Part shown: positions 35,845 through 45,541 of the stretch, piece after piece | Numbering within the stretch: the stretch's first letter is position 1 | Layout: each line of letters begins with the position of its first letter | Assembly (NCBI GenBank): GCA_047975205.1 | Contig: JBKEDC010000037.1 | Span: 1-64,000, forward strand | Length of the DNA stretch: 64,000 nt | Direction: 5' to 3' | DNA from: JBKEDC01 sp047975205 | Lineage (GTDB): Bacteria; Bacteroidota; Bacteroidia; Bacteroidales; Prolixibacteraceae | Translations under genes and position numbers: made by a program | The notes under the pieces: generated by a model | What the model saw: the letters and a program-made list of their open reading frames with translations, nothing else | The model's database searches: none | Told to the model about the DNA's origin: nothing

Positions 35845-38235
35845 TTAGAGCAAAGCTTTCTTCAACACTTCATCAATAGTTCTAACAAAGTGAAAACTCA
35901 ATCCTTCTAAATAAATATCGTTAATTTCTTCAATATCTTTTTCATTCTCTACCGAAAGAATAATATCCGTAATACCCGCACGCTTGGCAGCTAATACCTT
36001 TTCTTTAATTCCCCCAACAGGCAAGACTCTACCTCGAAGCGTAATTTCGCCGGTCATTGCCAAATTAGCTCGGAGCTTACGCTTAGTCATGGTGGATACC
36101 AACGATGTCACCATGGTAATACCTGCCGACGGTCCATCTTTAGGAATAGCCCCTGCCGGCACATGAACATGCCATTGATATTCATCAAATATAGCTTCAT
36201 CTACACCAATCTCTTGTGTATGACCTTTGATGTACTGCAAAGCCAATTGAGCTGACTCTTTCATGACATCTCCCAAGTTTCCGGTAAGGCTCAAGGTACC
36301 CTTTCCTTTACTTTGCGAGCTCTCAATAAATAAGATTTCACCACCAACTGCAGTCCAAGCCAAACCTGTAACTACCCCTACAATATCATTTCCTTGATAA
36401 ATCTCTCGCGAATATTCAAATACACCTAAATACTCCATAAGGTCTGACATGGTAAGCTCCACATTATATTTCTCGTTGAAAGCAATTTTCTTAGCTACTC
36501 GTCGAATTAATTTTGCCAACTTTTTATCTAAGGTACGAACACCGGATTCTCGCGTATATTTTTCAATAATAAGCTCTATCAGCTCATCTGCAATATGCAA
36601 ATGTTCCGCTGCTAAACCATGATTAGCTAATTGCTTAGGTATTAAATGACACTTAGCTATTTCTCGCTTTTCTTCTAAAATATAACCTGTTACATCAATA
36701 ATTTCCAACCTATCTCTTAATGGGGGAGAAATGGTTTCTAAGCTATTTGCCGTAGCCACAAACATCACCTTGGATAGATCATACTCTATCTCTAAATAAT
36801 TATCATGAAACGTTGAATTCTGCTCCGGATCAAGCACCTCTAATAAAGCCGATGCGGGATCTCCATGGTAATTGCGAGATATTTTATCTAACTCATCTAA
36901 AATAAAAACCGGATTTGATGCCTTAGCTTTTTTTAGATTCTGAATAATTCTACCGGGCATAGCTCCGATATAAGTTTTTCGGTGACCTCTAATTTCTGAT
37001 TCATCATGCAAACCGCCTAAACTCATTCGGATATACTTCCGATCTAAAGCCCGAGCAATAGATTTACCCAAAGACGTTTTACCTACTCCGGGAGGACCAT
37101 GCAAACATATAATAGGCGATTTCATGTCATCTTTCAGTTTCAAAACTGCCAAATGCTCTAAAATACGCTCTTTCACTTTCTCCAAACCATAATGGTCTTC
37201 ATCGAGCACCTCAGTAGCATGTTTTAAATCGAAATTGTCTTTTGTATATTCGCCCCAAGGTAGATCCAATAAGGTTTGACAGTAGTTCAATTGCACTGAA
37301 TATTCTGCCACCATAGGGTTTAAACGCGAAAGCTTCTCAAGTTCTGTATTAAAATGTTCTGCCACGCTTTCATTCCACTTCTTACGGGCTGCTTCTTCTT
37401 TTAACTTGGCTAGCTCTTTTTCTACCGGATTTGTGCCTAGTTCATCCTGAATAGCCTTCATTTGCTGATTCAAGAAGAACTCGCGCTGCTGTTGATCAAG
37501 CTCTTTTTTAACCTTCGACTGAATATCATTCTTAAGCTCCAATCGTTGCACTTCTTTCACCAAATGTGAAATTGCTTGAATACCGCGTTCTCGCAAATTA
37601 CCTTCTTCCAACAATTGTTGCTTTTGCTGCACTTCTAAATCAGTATTGGCACAAATGAAGTTGATTAAGAAAGTTGAATTCTCAATATTCTTAACGGCAA
37701 ATCCTGCTTCCGGCGGCATACTTGATGAATGCTTAGCAATTTTTATTGACAAATCCTTCAATGAACCGACAATGGCGTTAAACTCATCAGAATCTACATC
37801 ACCCGTATATTCCTCCAAAAAGTTAACCTTAGCTTTGAAATAGGGTTTTTCTGCTATAAATTCCTCTACTTCAAAACGGCGCTTACCTTGAATAATTACC
37901 GAGGTTGTACCGTCAGGCATCTCCAACACCTTTAAGATTTGTGCCACAGTACCCACTTTAAATAAGTCGTTCTCTTGCGGGTCATCAATGGCTGCATCAA
38001 TTTGCGTCAATGTTCCCAATAATTTATCTCCCGTCCAAGCATCACTTACCAGCTTTAAAGACTTTGAACGCCCTACAGTAATAGGCAAAACTACCCCCGG
38101 GAAAAGCACTGCATTCCGAAGAGATAATATAGGTAGAGAATCGGGAGCTTCAAAGTTTTGCAACTCATGATCATCGCCATCGGCAATAATCGGAATAAAC
38201 TCTTCTCCGTCTTCTGAATTTCCGTGTAATATCAT
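35845..38235 (-). CDS. lon: ATP-dependent protease Lon
   Basis: 796-residue cytoplasmic AAA+ serine protease. An N-terminal substrate domain begins LPILSLRNAVLFPGVVLPI (about 32-50), coiled-coil residues lie at about 215-300, Walker A GPPGVGKTS at about 380-388, then VFILDELDKI, and the C-terminal protease domain has the Ser-Lys dyad in KDGPSAGITM (Ser near 702) and GIKEKVLAAKRAG (Lys near 745). Its first codons overlap the stop of an upstream lipoprotein gene by 4 bases, so the two are translationally coupled. The terminator lies right after it. Confidence 0.97.
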   Translation of the reverse strand: MILHGNSEDGEEFIPIIADGDDHELQNFEAPDSLPILSLRNAVLFPGVVLPITVGRSKSLKLVSDAWTGDKLLGTLTQIDAAIDDPQENDLFKVGTVAQILKVLEMPDGTTSVIIQGKRRFEVEEFIAEKPYFKAKVNFLEEYTGDVDSDEFNAIVGSLKDLSIKIAKHSSSMPPEAGFAVKNIENSTFLINFICANTDLEVQQKQQLLEEGNLRERGIQAISHLVKEVQRLELKNDIQSKVKKELDQQQREFFLNQQMKAIQDELGTNPVEKELAKLKEEAARKKWNESVAEHFNTELEKLSRLNPMVAEYSVQLNYCQTLLDLPWGEYTKDNFDLKHATEVLDEDHYGLEKVKERILEHLAVLKLKDDMKSPIICLHGPPGVGKTSLGKSIARALDRKYIRMSLGGLHDESEIRGHRKTYIGAMPGRIIQNLKKAKASNPVFILDELDKISRNYHGDPASALLEVLDPEQNSTFHDNYLEIEYDLSKVMFVATANSLETISPPLRDRLEIIDVTGYILEEKREIAKCHLIPKQLANHGLAAEHLHIADELIELIIEKYTRESGVRTLDKKLAKLIRRVAKKIAFNEKYNVELTMSDLMEYLGVFEYSREIYQGNDIVGVVTGLAWTAVGGEILFIESSQSKGKGTLSLTGNLGDVMKESAQLALQYIKGHTQEIGVDEAIFDEYQWHVHVPAGAIPKDGPSAGITMVTSLVSTMTKRKLRANLAMTGEITLRGRVLPVGGIKEKVLAAKRAGITDIILSVENEKDIEEINDIYLEGLSFHFVRTIDEVLKKALL

Positions 38236-39422
38236 GTATTATTTTCCTTATTATGCTTTTTTATTTCTGAATTTTCTTCAATATTCTTAATTTTCTTGGG
38301 TCGATAACGAAGCTTTGCAATATAGTATCCAAGAAAAAAAGGAAGACCAAACAATATGAGTGCTAGCAAAATTACGACCAAAACTATCGCTATCGATACT
38401 TTACGCACAAACTGAGCCAAACTGTCAGCAGCCGAGTGCATCAAACTATCGCCTGATTCCACTATATTTTCCTGCAAAGCTATTCGTTGTCGATCTACAA
38501 ACTGCTGAATAGAATCTCTCTGCTGATCAAACTGGTTTACAGAATTATACATTAAGTCGCTCATATCGTTTATAATGGGCTGTAGCTGTGCATTCATATT
38601 TGCGGCTATTTGCCCGGCTAACTCCGGAGAATTTCGCGCAATATCTGAAAGCGTATATAGCAACGATGTCAATGTGTCAGTACGTTGCATAATTTGCTGA
38701 GCCATAGAGTCGGCTTTCCAACTTATTCCCACCATATCTGATTTCCAATCAACATTGCGTTGCATTTGTTTTCCATACATACCCATACGCTCAGTTAAAT
38801 CTCCTATAACTTCAGGCATAGTTCCTAAAGATACCGTCATGAGCGAGTCTGGTATTTGCATATATTCTCTATATTGTTCCGTAAGGCTTACCGAGGTAAA
38901 ATCTAACGATTTAAATGGATGTTGTTCAGAGTAATTAGCTACAAATTGCGCTGCAGCATCATAATCTTTCTCCGAGAACAGTCTTTTTGCCATTTTATCA
39001 ACTTGTTGTTCACCTTCTTCTGAACAAGCTTGCACGTCATACACATATGCTTTCCCAAACAAACTATCGGCTTTAGCTGTTTGCATAAAATCATTCATTT
39101 TCGTACAAAACACCCATGTTTCGAGCAGTGCTAAATCGCCTCTCGATTGAAAAGCAATGGGAGATATTGTATTTGCCACACTCAATTTCCATTGTATCGC
39201 ATTTTTCTTATAATCTACAGATGGAGTGTTATTCACAATGGAGTCGGCAAGTAAGGATACTTGTGCAATAAAATCTGAGGAAAATGTGCGCGTAGTAAAA
39301 CGCTTGCTTAATTCTTCTTTTGTGAGAGGCTCAATGTCGGTAGCCATGGAGAACTCCAAAAGGGAACACGATGAGAAAAAGGCTGATGTGACAACCAAAA
39401 ACAGAAGCAATATTCGTTTCAT
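38232..39422 (-). CDS. Lipoprotein with C-terminal membrane helix, unknown function
   Basis: A 396-residue protein with a lipoprotein signal (MKRILLLFLVVTSAFFSSC, lipidated Cys at about 19), a helical, Gln/Met/Asp-rich body (about 60-340; MAQQIMQRTDTLTSLL and QFDQQRDSIQQFVDRQ suggest coiled coil), and a strong membrane helix (VSIAIVLVVILLALILFGLPFFLGYYI, about 341-367) followed by a basic tail. No family is recognised. The stop overlaps the lon start by 4 bases, so it is the first gene of an operon with lon and may have a link to envelope stress or quality control, which is an inference from position only. Confidence 0.7.
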   Translation of the reverse strand: MKRILLLFLVVTSAFFSSCSLLEFSMATDIEPLTKEELSKRFTTRTFSSDFIAQVSLLADSIVNNTPSVDYKKNAIQWKLSVANTISPIAFQSRGDLALLETWVFCTKMNDFMQTAKADSLFGKAYVYDVQACSEEGEQQVDKMAKRLFSEKDYDAAAQFVANYSEQHPFKSLDFTSVSLTEQYREYMQIPDSLMTVSLGTMPEVIGDLTERMGMYGKQMQRNVDWKSDMVGISWKADSMAQQIMQRTDTLTSLLYTLSDIARNSPELAGQIAANMNAQLQPIINDMSDLMYNSVNQFDQQRDSIQQFVDRQRIALQENIVESGDSLMHSAADSLAQFVRKVSIAIVLVVILLALILFGLPFFLGYYIAKLRYRPKKIKNIEENSEIKKHNKENNT

Positions 39423-39442
39423 GAGAACTAAATTTTATTAAC

Positions 39443-39450
39443 CAAAGATA
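39443..39450 (-). promoter_or_regulatory. -7 promoter box of lipoprotein-lon operon
   Basis: The minus strand reads TATCTTTG, a full match to TAnnTTTG, 20 bases before the lipoprotein ATG. The -33 element is not clear. Confidence 0.45.
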
Positions 39451-39543
39451 AGATTTATATTTAAAAGTATAACGTAACAATTTACACAAAACAGATTACC
39501 TTACCTGCCTAACTTCCGACGACAATGAGTTATGCGTAAATGA

Positions 39544-39579
39544 AAAAAATCCGGAGAGCCTATGCTTTCCGGATTTTTT
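39544..39579. terminator. Terminator of rpmE
   Basis: Arms 39544-39558 and 39565-39579 pair over 15 bases with one mismatch (core ATCCGGA) and A/T runs at both ends. It serves rpmE on the minus strand and could work in both directions. Confidence 0.88.
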
Positions 39580-39626
39580 ATTTTGTTCTTCTCTTTTATA
39601 ACAAAGAATATAAAAAGAAACAGAGA

Positions 39627-39884
39627 TTATCTGCTCTCCATATGTTTTTTGTAACGATTCATGAATTTATCAACACGACCTGCCGTATCAACAAGTTTCA
39701 TTTTACCTGTATAAAAAGGATGTGAGCTACTTGAGATTTCAAGTTTCACTAACGGATATTCAACACCATCAACTGTCTCAGTATCTTTAGTCTGAATAGT
39801 TGATTTTGTAAGGAAGATAGTTCCGTCAGACATATCTTTAAAAGCAACCGTGCGGTATTCTTCTGGGTGGATGTCTTTTTTCAT
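39627..39884 (-). CDS. rpmE: 50S ribosomal protein L31 type B
   Basis: 85 residues starting MKKDIHPEEYRTVAFKDMSDG (complement of 39882-39884), the standard start. It lacks the CxxC zinc ligands, so it is the zinc-free B type (rpmE2). Body: FLTKSTIQTKDT, SSSHPFYTGKMKLVDTAGRVDKF. A longer ORF from 39965 overlaps the promoter and is rejected. Confidence 0.96.
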   Translation of the reverse strand: MKKDIHPEEYRTVAFKDMSDGTIFLTKSTIQTKDTETVDGVEYPLVKLEISSSSHPFYTGKMKLVDTAGRVDKFMNRYKKHMESR

Positions 39885-39935
39885 CGCTAAATATTTTATG
39901 TTTTTCTTTTTCTTACTAAATACTATTTCGGGCTG

Positions 39936-39965
39936 CAAATATAAATAGTTTAGATGGAGTTGCAA
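39936..39965 (-). promoter_or_regulatory. Promoter of rpmE
   Basis: The minus strand reads TTG (complement of 39963-39965), 19 bases, then TATATTTG (complement of 39936-39943): full consensus. The leader would be about 45 bases. Confidence 0.75.
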
Positions 39966-40017
39966 ATTTTTCCTTAGTATTTTTCACTTATTTTCAACAG
40001 CATCTTACTGATACGCA

Positions 40018-41187
40018 CTAATCGATGGTTATCTTAGCTCTTTCAACATTTTTGCTCTGATCGAACATATAACGCAAAGTTTTATGTTTTCGATCGCGAA
40101 CTCCTCCTACTGCCTCAAATAAAGCAATCATTTTCGGATTAAAATCGCCCACCCAACTCAATTCCATCTCGTTATACCATTTTTTCTCACGCAGCACATT
40201 GCGCATTCGATAGAATATAGCCGACTCTAGTCCGGAACGCTGAAACTTAGGCACTACTCCCATCATGAGCACTCTGCAACGAGTTATTGTTTTTCGTTTC
40301 TTATACCACATTAACTTTAGCACATTCCATGCGTTCAGCTTTCCACTTGGAACTTTCCTAAACAATTGATTCACATCGGGAATTGCCATAAACGCTGCCA
40401 CCGGTTCTCCGGAGTGATATACGAACCAAATAAAATCTTCTTCCAATATGAATTTTGAGTCTTCAATCACTTTCAATAAATCTTCGGCATCTATACGTTT
40501 ATGATTATCATGCTTAGCCCATGCTTGCTCATAAATTTGCATGAAATCTTGCACATACTTTTCTTTTCGATGGAAGCTGAATTTTTCATAGGTAAAATTG
40601 GGCTTCTTAGCCACCCACTCCGCAATTTTCCAAAACCGTTCCGGCAAATCCGGGTTTTTAATATCCAATTGATAAGTAAACTGCTCGTAATAAGTTTGGA
40701 AACCAAAATCCTTATAAAGATACTGATAGTATTTTTTATTGTAAGGCATACCGTAGGTGGGTTGTTTGCCAAACCCTTTGGTTAATACTCCCCAATTAAA
40801 GAAATTCTCTCCAATATTTATGGGTGCATCAACAGCCTCCATTTTAAGCTCTCTCAGCCATTTTGTAGCCGTGTCGAAAAGCAGATTTGCCACTTGTTGA
40901 TTATCTATACACTCGAAGAAACCAATGCCACCCGTAGGCTGTTCGAAGCTTGAGGCGTAGGCATCCACCACAAAAGCCGCAATCCTGCCTGCCACTTCAC
41001 CTTCATCTTTCACAATCCATCGGCACACAGAACCATTTTTCAGACTACTGTTTTCCTGCAAGTTAAACATAGCTTCCACCAAGACATGAGGCTGCGGCAC
41101 CCATCTTTTATCGCCGGCATATATCGCATGCGGCAATTGATGAAATGCTTTTATATCTTTTTTAGATAATACCTCTATAATCTCCAT
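40018..41187 (-). CDS. GNAT-like acetyltransferase family protein
   Basis: 389 residues. The N-terminal part (KAFHQLPHAIYAGDKRWVPQP and FFECIDNQQVANLLFDTA) and the C-terminal part (FIWFVYHSGEPVAAFMAIPDVN, MMGVVPKFQRSGLESAIFYRM, WVGDFNPKMIALFEAVGGV) match a widespread bacterial family of double GNAT-like folds of unknown substrate. The second half keeps the acetyl-CoA-binding pattern (VVPKFQRSGLES), although in altered form. It stands alone, flanked by rpmE and a gene-free stretch. Confidence 0.8.
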   Translation of the reverse strand: MEIIEVLSKKDIKAFHQLPHAIYAGDKRWVPQPHVLVEAMFNLQENSSLKNGSVCRWIVKDEGEVAGRIAAFVVDAYASSFEQPTGGIGFFECIDNQQVANLLFDTATKWLRELKMEAVDAPINIGENFFNWGVLTKGFGKQPTYGMPYNKKYYQYLYKDFGFQTYYEQFTYQLDIKNPDLPERFWKIAEWVAKKPNFTYEKFSFHRKEKYVQDFMQIYEQAWAKHDNHKRIDAEDLLKVIEDSKFILEEDFIWFVYHSGEPVAAFMAIPDVNQLFRKVPSGKLNAWNVLKLMWYKKRKTITRCRVLMMGVVPKFQRSGLESAIFYRMRNVLREKKWYNEMELSWVGDFNPKMIALFEAVGGVRDRKHKTLRYMFDQSKNVERAKITID

Positions 41188-41513
41188 ACACTAAAATTAA
41201 ACAACTAACAAATAATCAAACAGTTAACTGAAAACTCTTTTTAAAAAATTGATTGTCTATGGTTTTTATCGTCTGCTGAAAATGTAAATTTATATTTTTA
41301 ATGCCTTTTCTCTACAAAGAATCAAACGACTTACATCTATTTCCATTCATACTCTTGTAAGAATTGGAATAAAAACAACTCTCCATTGCAATTCCTCCAC
41401 AAGAAAAGAGTTAGCAAACTATTTTTCATTGCATTACTACAAAAGATTGTATAAGAAAATACAAGTCCAACCAAACTGTAGTATTTTTCAAATTACATAC
41501 TATGCGAATCTCA
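41188..41513. other. Gene-free AT-rich stretch
   Basis: 326 bases between the GNAT-like gene start and the BI-1 gene stop. No ORF, RNA gene or convincing hairpin is seen. It should hold the promoter of the GNAT-like gene, but no clear TAnnTTTG was found. Confidence 0.4.
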
Positions 41514-42296
41514 TTAATTTTTTGAAGATGCCACTTTAGATAGCAATCTTAATATCTCCAAGTATAGCCAAACAAGTGTTACCATTAATCCGAATGCACC
41601 ATACCATTCTATTTCTTTCGGAGCTCCGCTTGCTGCTGCTCTATCTATAAAATCAAAATCGAGGGCTAAATTCAGCGCAGCAATTACTACTACAAATAAG
41701 CTGATGGCTATACCAAAGGTTCCACCTCCATAAATAAAACTCGTATTTACACCAAATAGTCCCAATATAAAGCTTACTAAGTAAACTAAAGCAATCCCTC
41801 CGGTAGCTGCAATAACTCCCATTCTAAATTTACCGGTCACTCTGATTTTTTCCGAGCGATACAAAAACAGCATCACGGCAAAAACGGCCATAGTTAAGGC
41901 TACTGAACGCACTACAATACCTCCGTAAGAAACTTCTGCAAAAGCAGATATACCACCAAGGAACAATCCTTCAAGAAGTGCATATATGGGTGCCGTAATT
42001 CTAGCCAACATTGGTTTAAAAGTAGTTACTATAGCTACAACAAAGCCACCTATGGAACCTATCATAATCCAAGGCACTACCACACTCATTGCTGAAGCAT
42101 TATCTCCACCAATTACAAAATGAGCAAAGAACTTACTCCACACAAATGCTGCCGATAAGATTACAATGGCTAAAAGTAAACCTGTTTTATTCATTGCTCC
42201 GCTGACAGTCATTCGAGATTCTCCTGTTGCCTCGTAAGCAAATTTAGAAAATGCTTTCTTAGTCAGCGTTGGATTTGATGATTCATTTAATTTCAT
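41514..42296 (-). CDS. Bax inhibitor-1/YccA family membrane protein
   Basis: 260 residues with seven hydrophobic segments (about 38-56, 70-88, 98-118, 125-145, 155-180, 185-210, 230-250) and the family's C-terminal Asp region (LALDFDFIDRAAASGAPKEIEWYGAFGLMVTLVW). Matches the YccA/TMBIM group, some members of which are pH-gated Ca2+ channels; E. coli YccA restrains FtsH. N-terminal MKLNESSNPTLTKKAF is typical of the Bacteroidetes form. It lies 49 bases after the vanZ-like gene. Confidence 0.9.
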   Translation of the reverse strand: MKLNESSNPTLTKKAFSKFAYEATGESRMTVSGAMNKTGLLLAIVILSAAFVWSKFFAHFVIGGDNASAMSVVVPWIMIGSIGGFVVAIVTTFKPMLARITAPIYALLEGLFLGGISAFAEVSYGGIVVRSVALTMAVFAVMLFLYRSEKIRVTGKFRMGVIAATGGIALVYLVSFILGLFGVNTSFIYGGGTFGIAISLFVVVIAALNLALDFDFIDRAAASGAPKEIEWYGAFGLMVTLVWLYLEILRLLSKVASSKN

Positions 42297-42345
42297 ATCC
42301 TAATTTATTTAATTTTCTTTTTTTAATTCCTTATTTAGCTACGGA

Positions 42346-42798
42346 TTAGTTATTTAATCCGAATTTCTTCGTCAAATATTGTTCCAAACTTGTTTCTATG
42401 AACAAATAAATAATAATACCCGACAATAATCCCAAACAATCTGCCAACATATCTGCTACCGAGAAACTTCGTCCTTCATTTAAGGCTCGTTGCACATATT
42501 CAATACCTATTCCAAATGCAGCAACCGCAATAATCATAATAGCTGCAACCCAATTGGCATCTTTTCGTTGCAAACGATAAACGAGCAAGAGAAAAATCAG
42601 TCCCAGATAAAACAAGAAGTGCATCAATTTATCAAAACCGACAAAAAAATCCACATCTGGCATTTCATCATTGGGTGTTAAACAAGCATATAATATACCT
42701 ATTACCCACAATATGATAGCCACTAGGTTTAATCGTTCTAGGCTTCTAGGTGTTAGAGTCCACATCGGCAACAAATTGTTTAATGCGCTGTTCTTCAC
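42346..42798 (-). CDS. VanZ-like family protein
   Basis: 150-residue membrane protein with four helices. The VanZ-like signature is DKLMHFLFYLGLIFLLL and FGIGIEYVQRALNEGRSFSVADMLADCLG. The function of the family is not established; VanZ itself gives low-level teicoplanin resistance. The start at 42798 overlaps manC by 53 bases. An alternative start MWTLTPRSLERL (complement of 42763-42765) would cut the overlap to 20 bases and cannot be excluded. Confidence 0.85.
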   Translation of the reverse strand: MKNSALNNLLPMWTLTPRSLERLNLVAIILWVIGILYACLTPNDEMPDVDFFVGFDKLMHFLFYLGLIFLLLVYRLQRKDANWVAAIMIIAVAAFGIGIEYVQRALNEGRSFSVADMLADCLGLLSGIIIYLFIETSLEQYLTKKFGLNN

Positions 42799-43807
42799 GT
42801 TTGCTGCATATCATAAGCACGCCATTAGCTTCCACTACAATATAGTCATGGAGCCCCTGCACCACTACTTTATTAATCGTTTCTGTTTGTACCAACGTAT
42901 TCGTGCTCTCATAAAACTTACTTACTAAAGCCGACGAGCTATTTTTTTCAGCATCGAGTTTTTCACGCTTTTCCCAGAGGGAAGTCCACGTTCCCAAATC
43001 CGACCAAGAGAAAGTAGCCTTCTGCACAAAGAGATTATTAGCCTTCTCCATAATACTATAATCAATAGAAATACTTTCACAAGTAGGAAATACCTCAGCT
43101 ATAACCGCTTTTTCTTCCGCAGTATCTAACTTTTCCCTAATATTGTTAAATATGGCTGCTAAAGCAGGGTTATATCGTTCAAAAGCATCAATCATAGTTT
43201 GTGCTTTGTATAGGAATATACCGGCATTCCAATAATAACTGCCGTTAGCCAGATATTCTTGAGCCACCTCTAATTTTGGTTTTTCTTTAAAGGCATTAAC
43301 CGGAGCTATTACCGCATTTTTATCGCTAGTTTGAATATAACCATAGCCGGTTTCCGGTCGGTGTGGTTGAATACCAAGCGTTAGTATTGCATCTTTATTT
43401 AAAGTAAAATCTAAACCAGCTAATACCTCTTGTTGAAACAACATTACATTAACAATCAGATGGTCGGCCGGGCTTACCACAATATTCGCATTCGGATTTT
43501 GTTTGTGAATTTTATAAGTAGCATAGGCTATACACGGAGCTGTATTGCGTGCGCAAGGTTCAGCCAAAATATTAGATTCTTCCAGCTCGGGAACTTGCTG
43601 CTTCACCAAATCAACATACTTATCTGATGTAACAACTAAAATATGTTCTTTCGGACAAATATGTTCAAATCTTTTTACGGTATGTTGGAGCAAAGTTTCT
43701 CCGGTTCCGAGCATATCTAAGAATTGCTTTGGTTTCTCTGATGTACTTGCAGGCCAAAACCTACTTCCAACACCACCTGCCATGATAATTAGATAATTAT
43801 TCTCCAT
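42746..43807 (-). CDS. manC: Mannose-1-phosphate guanylyltransferase
   Basis: 353 residues. Makes GDP-mannose from mannose 1-phosphate and GTP for surface glycans. The nucleotidyltransferase signature is MAGGVGSRFWPASTSEKPKQFLDM (about 9-32), then EPCARNTAPCIAYA, SPADHLI, EKPKLEVA and WNAGIFLYKA, and the C-terminal WSDLGTWTSLWEK. It is the short, single-domain type without a phosphomannose isomerase half. It lies 7 bases after the PAP2 gene stop and overlaps the vanZ-like gene. Confidence 0.95.
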   Translation of the reverse strand: MENNYLIIMAGGVGSRFWPASTSEKPKQFLDMLGTGETLLQHTVKRFEHICPKEHILVVTSDKYVDLVKQQVPELEESNILAEPCARNTAPCIAYATYKIHKQNPNANIVVSPADHLIVNVMLFQQEVLAGLDFTLNKDAILTLGIQPHRPETGYGYIQTSDKNAVIAPVNAFKEKPKLEVAQEYLANGSYYWNAGIFLYKAQTMIDAFERYNPALAAIFNNIREKLDTAEEKAVIAEVFPTCESISIDYSIMEKANNLFVQKATFSWSDLGTWTSLWEKREKLDAEKNSSSALVSKFYESTNTLVQTETINKVVVQGLHDYIVVEANGVLMICSKREEQRIKQFVADVDSNT

Positions 43808-43814
43808 CTTTACA

Positions 43815-44504
43815 CTATAAAGTAATTAACCCGACATGTAATAATTTGCTTGCTACTAAAAAAGCCATAAAAACTAGTCCAATCATCACCAGCAAGATAG
43901 TTTGCGATTGCCCGGCAGCTAGTTTGGCTTCTGATATCTTAGGCGATGCCAATACAAAGAAGCGCTTATCCAAAAATATGGTTAGTAAATAAAGTAACCA
44001 CCCTATTAAAAGCCCGAATGCTATTCCGGTTAAAATATCTCCCGGAAAATGCAGACCTAAGTATATCCGAGTGTAGCTCGCTATGGCTGCCCACACAAAG
44101 ATGGTGAAGCCAAATGTTTTATTTTTAAACAAAAGTGTAAGATACATGGCAACGCCAAAGGTATTTGCCGCATGCGATGAAAAATAGCTGAACTTACCTC
44201 CGCGCTTTTTCACAAAATGCACTAAATCCTGCATAGTAGGATCATGTGTCGGGCGTAATCTGCCCACTAAATCTTTAATCAAGCCGGAAAACTGGTCGGC
44301 AACTAAAACAACTAAGGCAATAGCCACAAGAATAAGAATAGCTTTCTTCCCAAAGATTTTAATGATACTCACTACGATTGCCATAAAGAGTAACAGCCAA
44401 AATTCAGCACGTGTAAAAAGAGACATTGCCACATCGAAGACGGGAGAATGCATTCCGTTTAAAAAGAAGAATACACTTTTATCTAATGTTATGATACTTT
44501 CCAT
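43815..44504 (-). CDS. PAP2 family phosphatase
   Basis: 229-residue membrane phosphatase with five or six helices and the three acid-phosphatase motifs KDLVGRLRP (motif I), SYFSSHAAN (motif II, PSGH variant SSH) and YLGLHFPGDI (motif III with the catalytic His). Candidates for its substrate are undecaprenyl pyrophosphate or lipid phosphates. It starts 1 base after the obg stop. Confidence 0.93.
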   Translation of the reverse strand: MESIITLDKSVFFFLNGMHSPVFDVAMSLFTRAEFWLLLFMAIVVSIIKIFGKKAILILVAIALVVLVADQFSGLIKDLVGRLRPTHDPTMQDLVHFVKKRGGKFSYFSSHAANTFGVAMYLTLLFKNKTFGFTIFVWAAIASYTRIYLGLHFPGDILTGIAFGLLIGWLLYLLTIFLDKRFFVLASPKISEAKLAAGQSQTILLVMIGLVFMAFLVASKLLHVGLITL

Positions 44505-44505
44505 A

Positions 44506-45501
44506 TTACTTGGGTTGATTTAATATTTTCCAGATTTTATCTTTCAGCTCTGTAATACCCATATTCGCCACCGATGAGATATAATCATGTGGAATATCAT
44601 GAAGTTCTTTCGATATATCAGATTTCAACTCCTCATCTAGGAAGTCAGACTTAGAAATAACCAAGAATCGATCTTTATCCAAAAGTTCAGGATTATATTT
44701 TTCCAATTCACCCAACAGAATATTATATTCCTTACGGTGATCTTTACTATCGGCAGGAACCATGAATAACAACATCGAATTACGCTCGATATGTCGCAAG
44801 AAACGAAGCCCTAAGCCTTTCCCTCGATGAGCTCCCTCAATAATTCCGGGTATATCTGCCATTACAAACGACTGACTTCCCCGATAAGACACTATACCGA
44901 GATTAGGCACCAAAGTAGTAAAAGGATAATCGGCAATTTTGGGTTTAGCTGCTGAAACAACCGACAGTAAAGTTGATTTACCCGCACTTGGAAAGCCAAC
45001 TAAACCTACATCTGCCAAAACTTTAAGTTCTAACACCTTCCAACCCTCTACATATTCCTCTCCGGGTTGGGCATAACGCGGTGTTTGGTTAGTTGCCGAC
45101 TTAAAGTGGGTATTTCCTAATCCGCCACGACCACCCTTGGAAATAACATATTCTTCACCATCTTTTGTAATCTCAAAAAGAAATGCTCCGGTTTCTCCGT
45201 CTTTGGCAACGGTGCCCAAAGGTACCTCTATAATTTCATCCCTTCCATCGGCACCGGTGCTACATTGACGTCCGCCCGACTCTCCATGTCCGGCAAAAAT
45301 ATGCTTACGATAGCGTAAGTGAAGCAGTGTCCACATCTGAGCATTGCCACGAATGATTACATGACCTCCACGACCACCATCTCCTCCATCAGGACCACCT
45401 TTAGCTACATACTTTTCTCTACGGAGGTGTGCAGAACCCGGTCCGCCATTTCCCGAGCGACAAAATATCTTAACGTAGTCAACAAAATTATTTTCTGCCA
45501 T
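44506..45501 (-). CDS. obg: GTPase Obg (CgtA)
   Basis: Essential ribosome-assembly GTPase. The 331 residues have the glycine-rich Obg fold (about 5-158; GGPDGGDGGRGG), G1 GFPSAGKSTLLS, G3 DIPGIIEGAH, and G4 as SKSD in place of NKxD, which is common in Bacteroidetes. It lacks the C-terminal OCT domain, as do other short Obg proteins. It is the first gene of an obg-PAP2-manC-vanZ run. Confidence 0.96.
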   Translation of the reverse strand: MAENNFVDYVKIFCRSGNGGPGSAHLRREKYVAKGGPDGGDGGRGGHVIIRGNAQMWTLLHLRYRKHIFAGHGESGGRQCSTGADGRDEIIEVPLGTVAKDGETGAFLFEITKDGEEYVISKGGRGGLGNTHFKSATNQTPRYAQPGEEYVEGWKVLELKVLADVGLVGFPSAGKSTLLSVVSAAKPKIADYPFTTLVPNLGIVSYRGSQSFVMADIPGIIEGAHRGKGLGLRFLRHIERNSMLLFMVPADSKDHRKEYNILLGELEKYNPELLDKDRFLVISKSDFLDEELKSDISKELHDIPHDYISSVANMGITELKDKIWKILNQPK

Positions 45502-45541
45502 CTATATTTTAAAATTTAACTTTTCTGATTTAAATAATATA

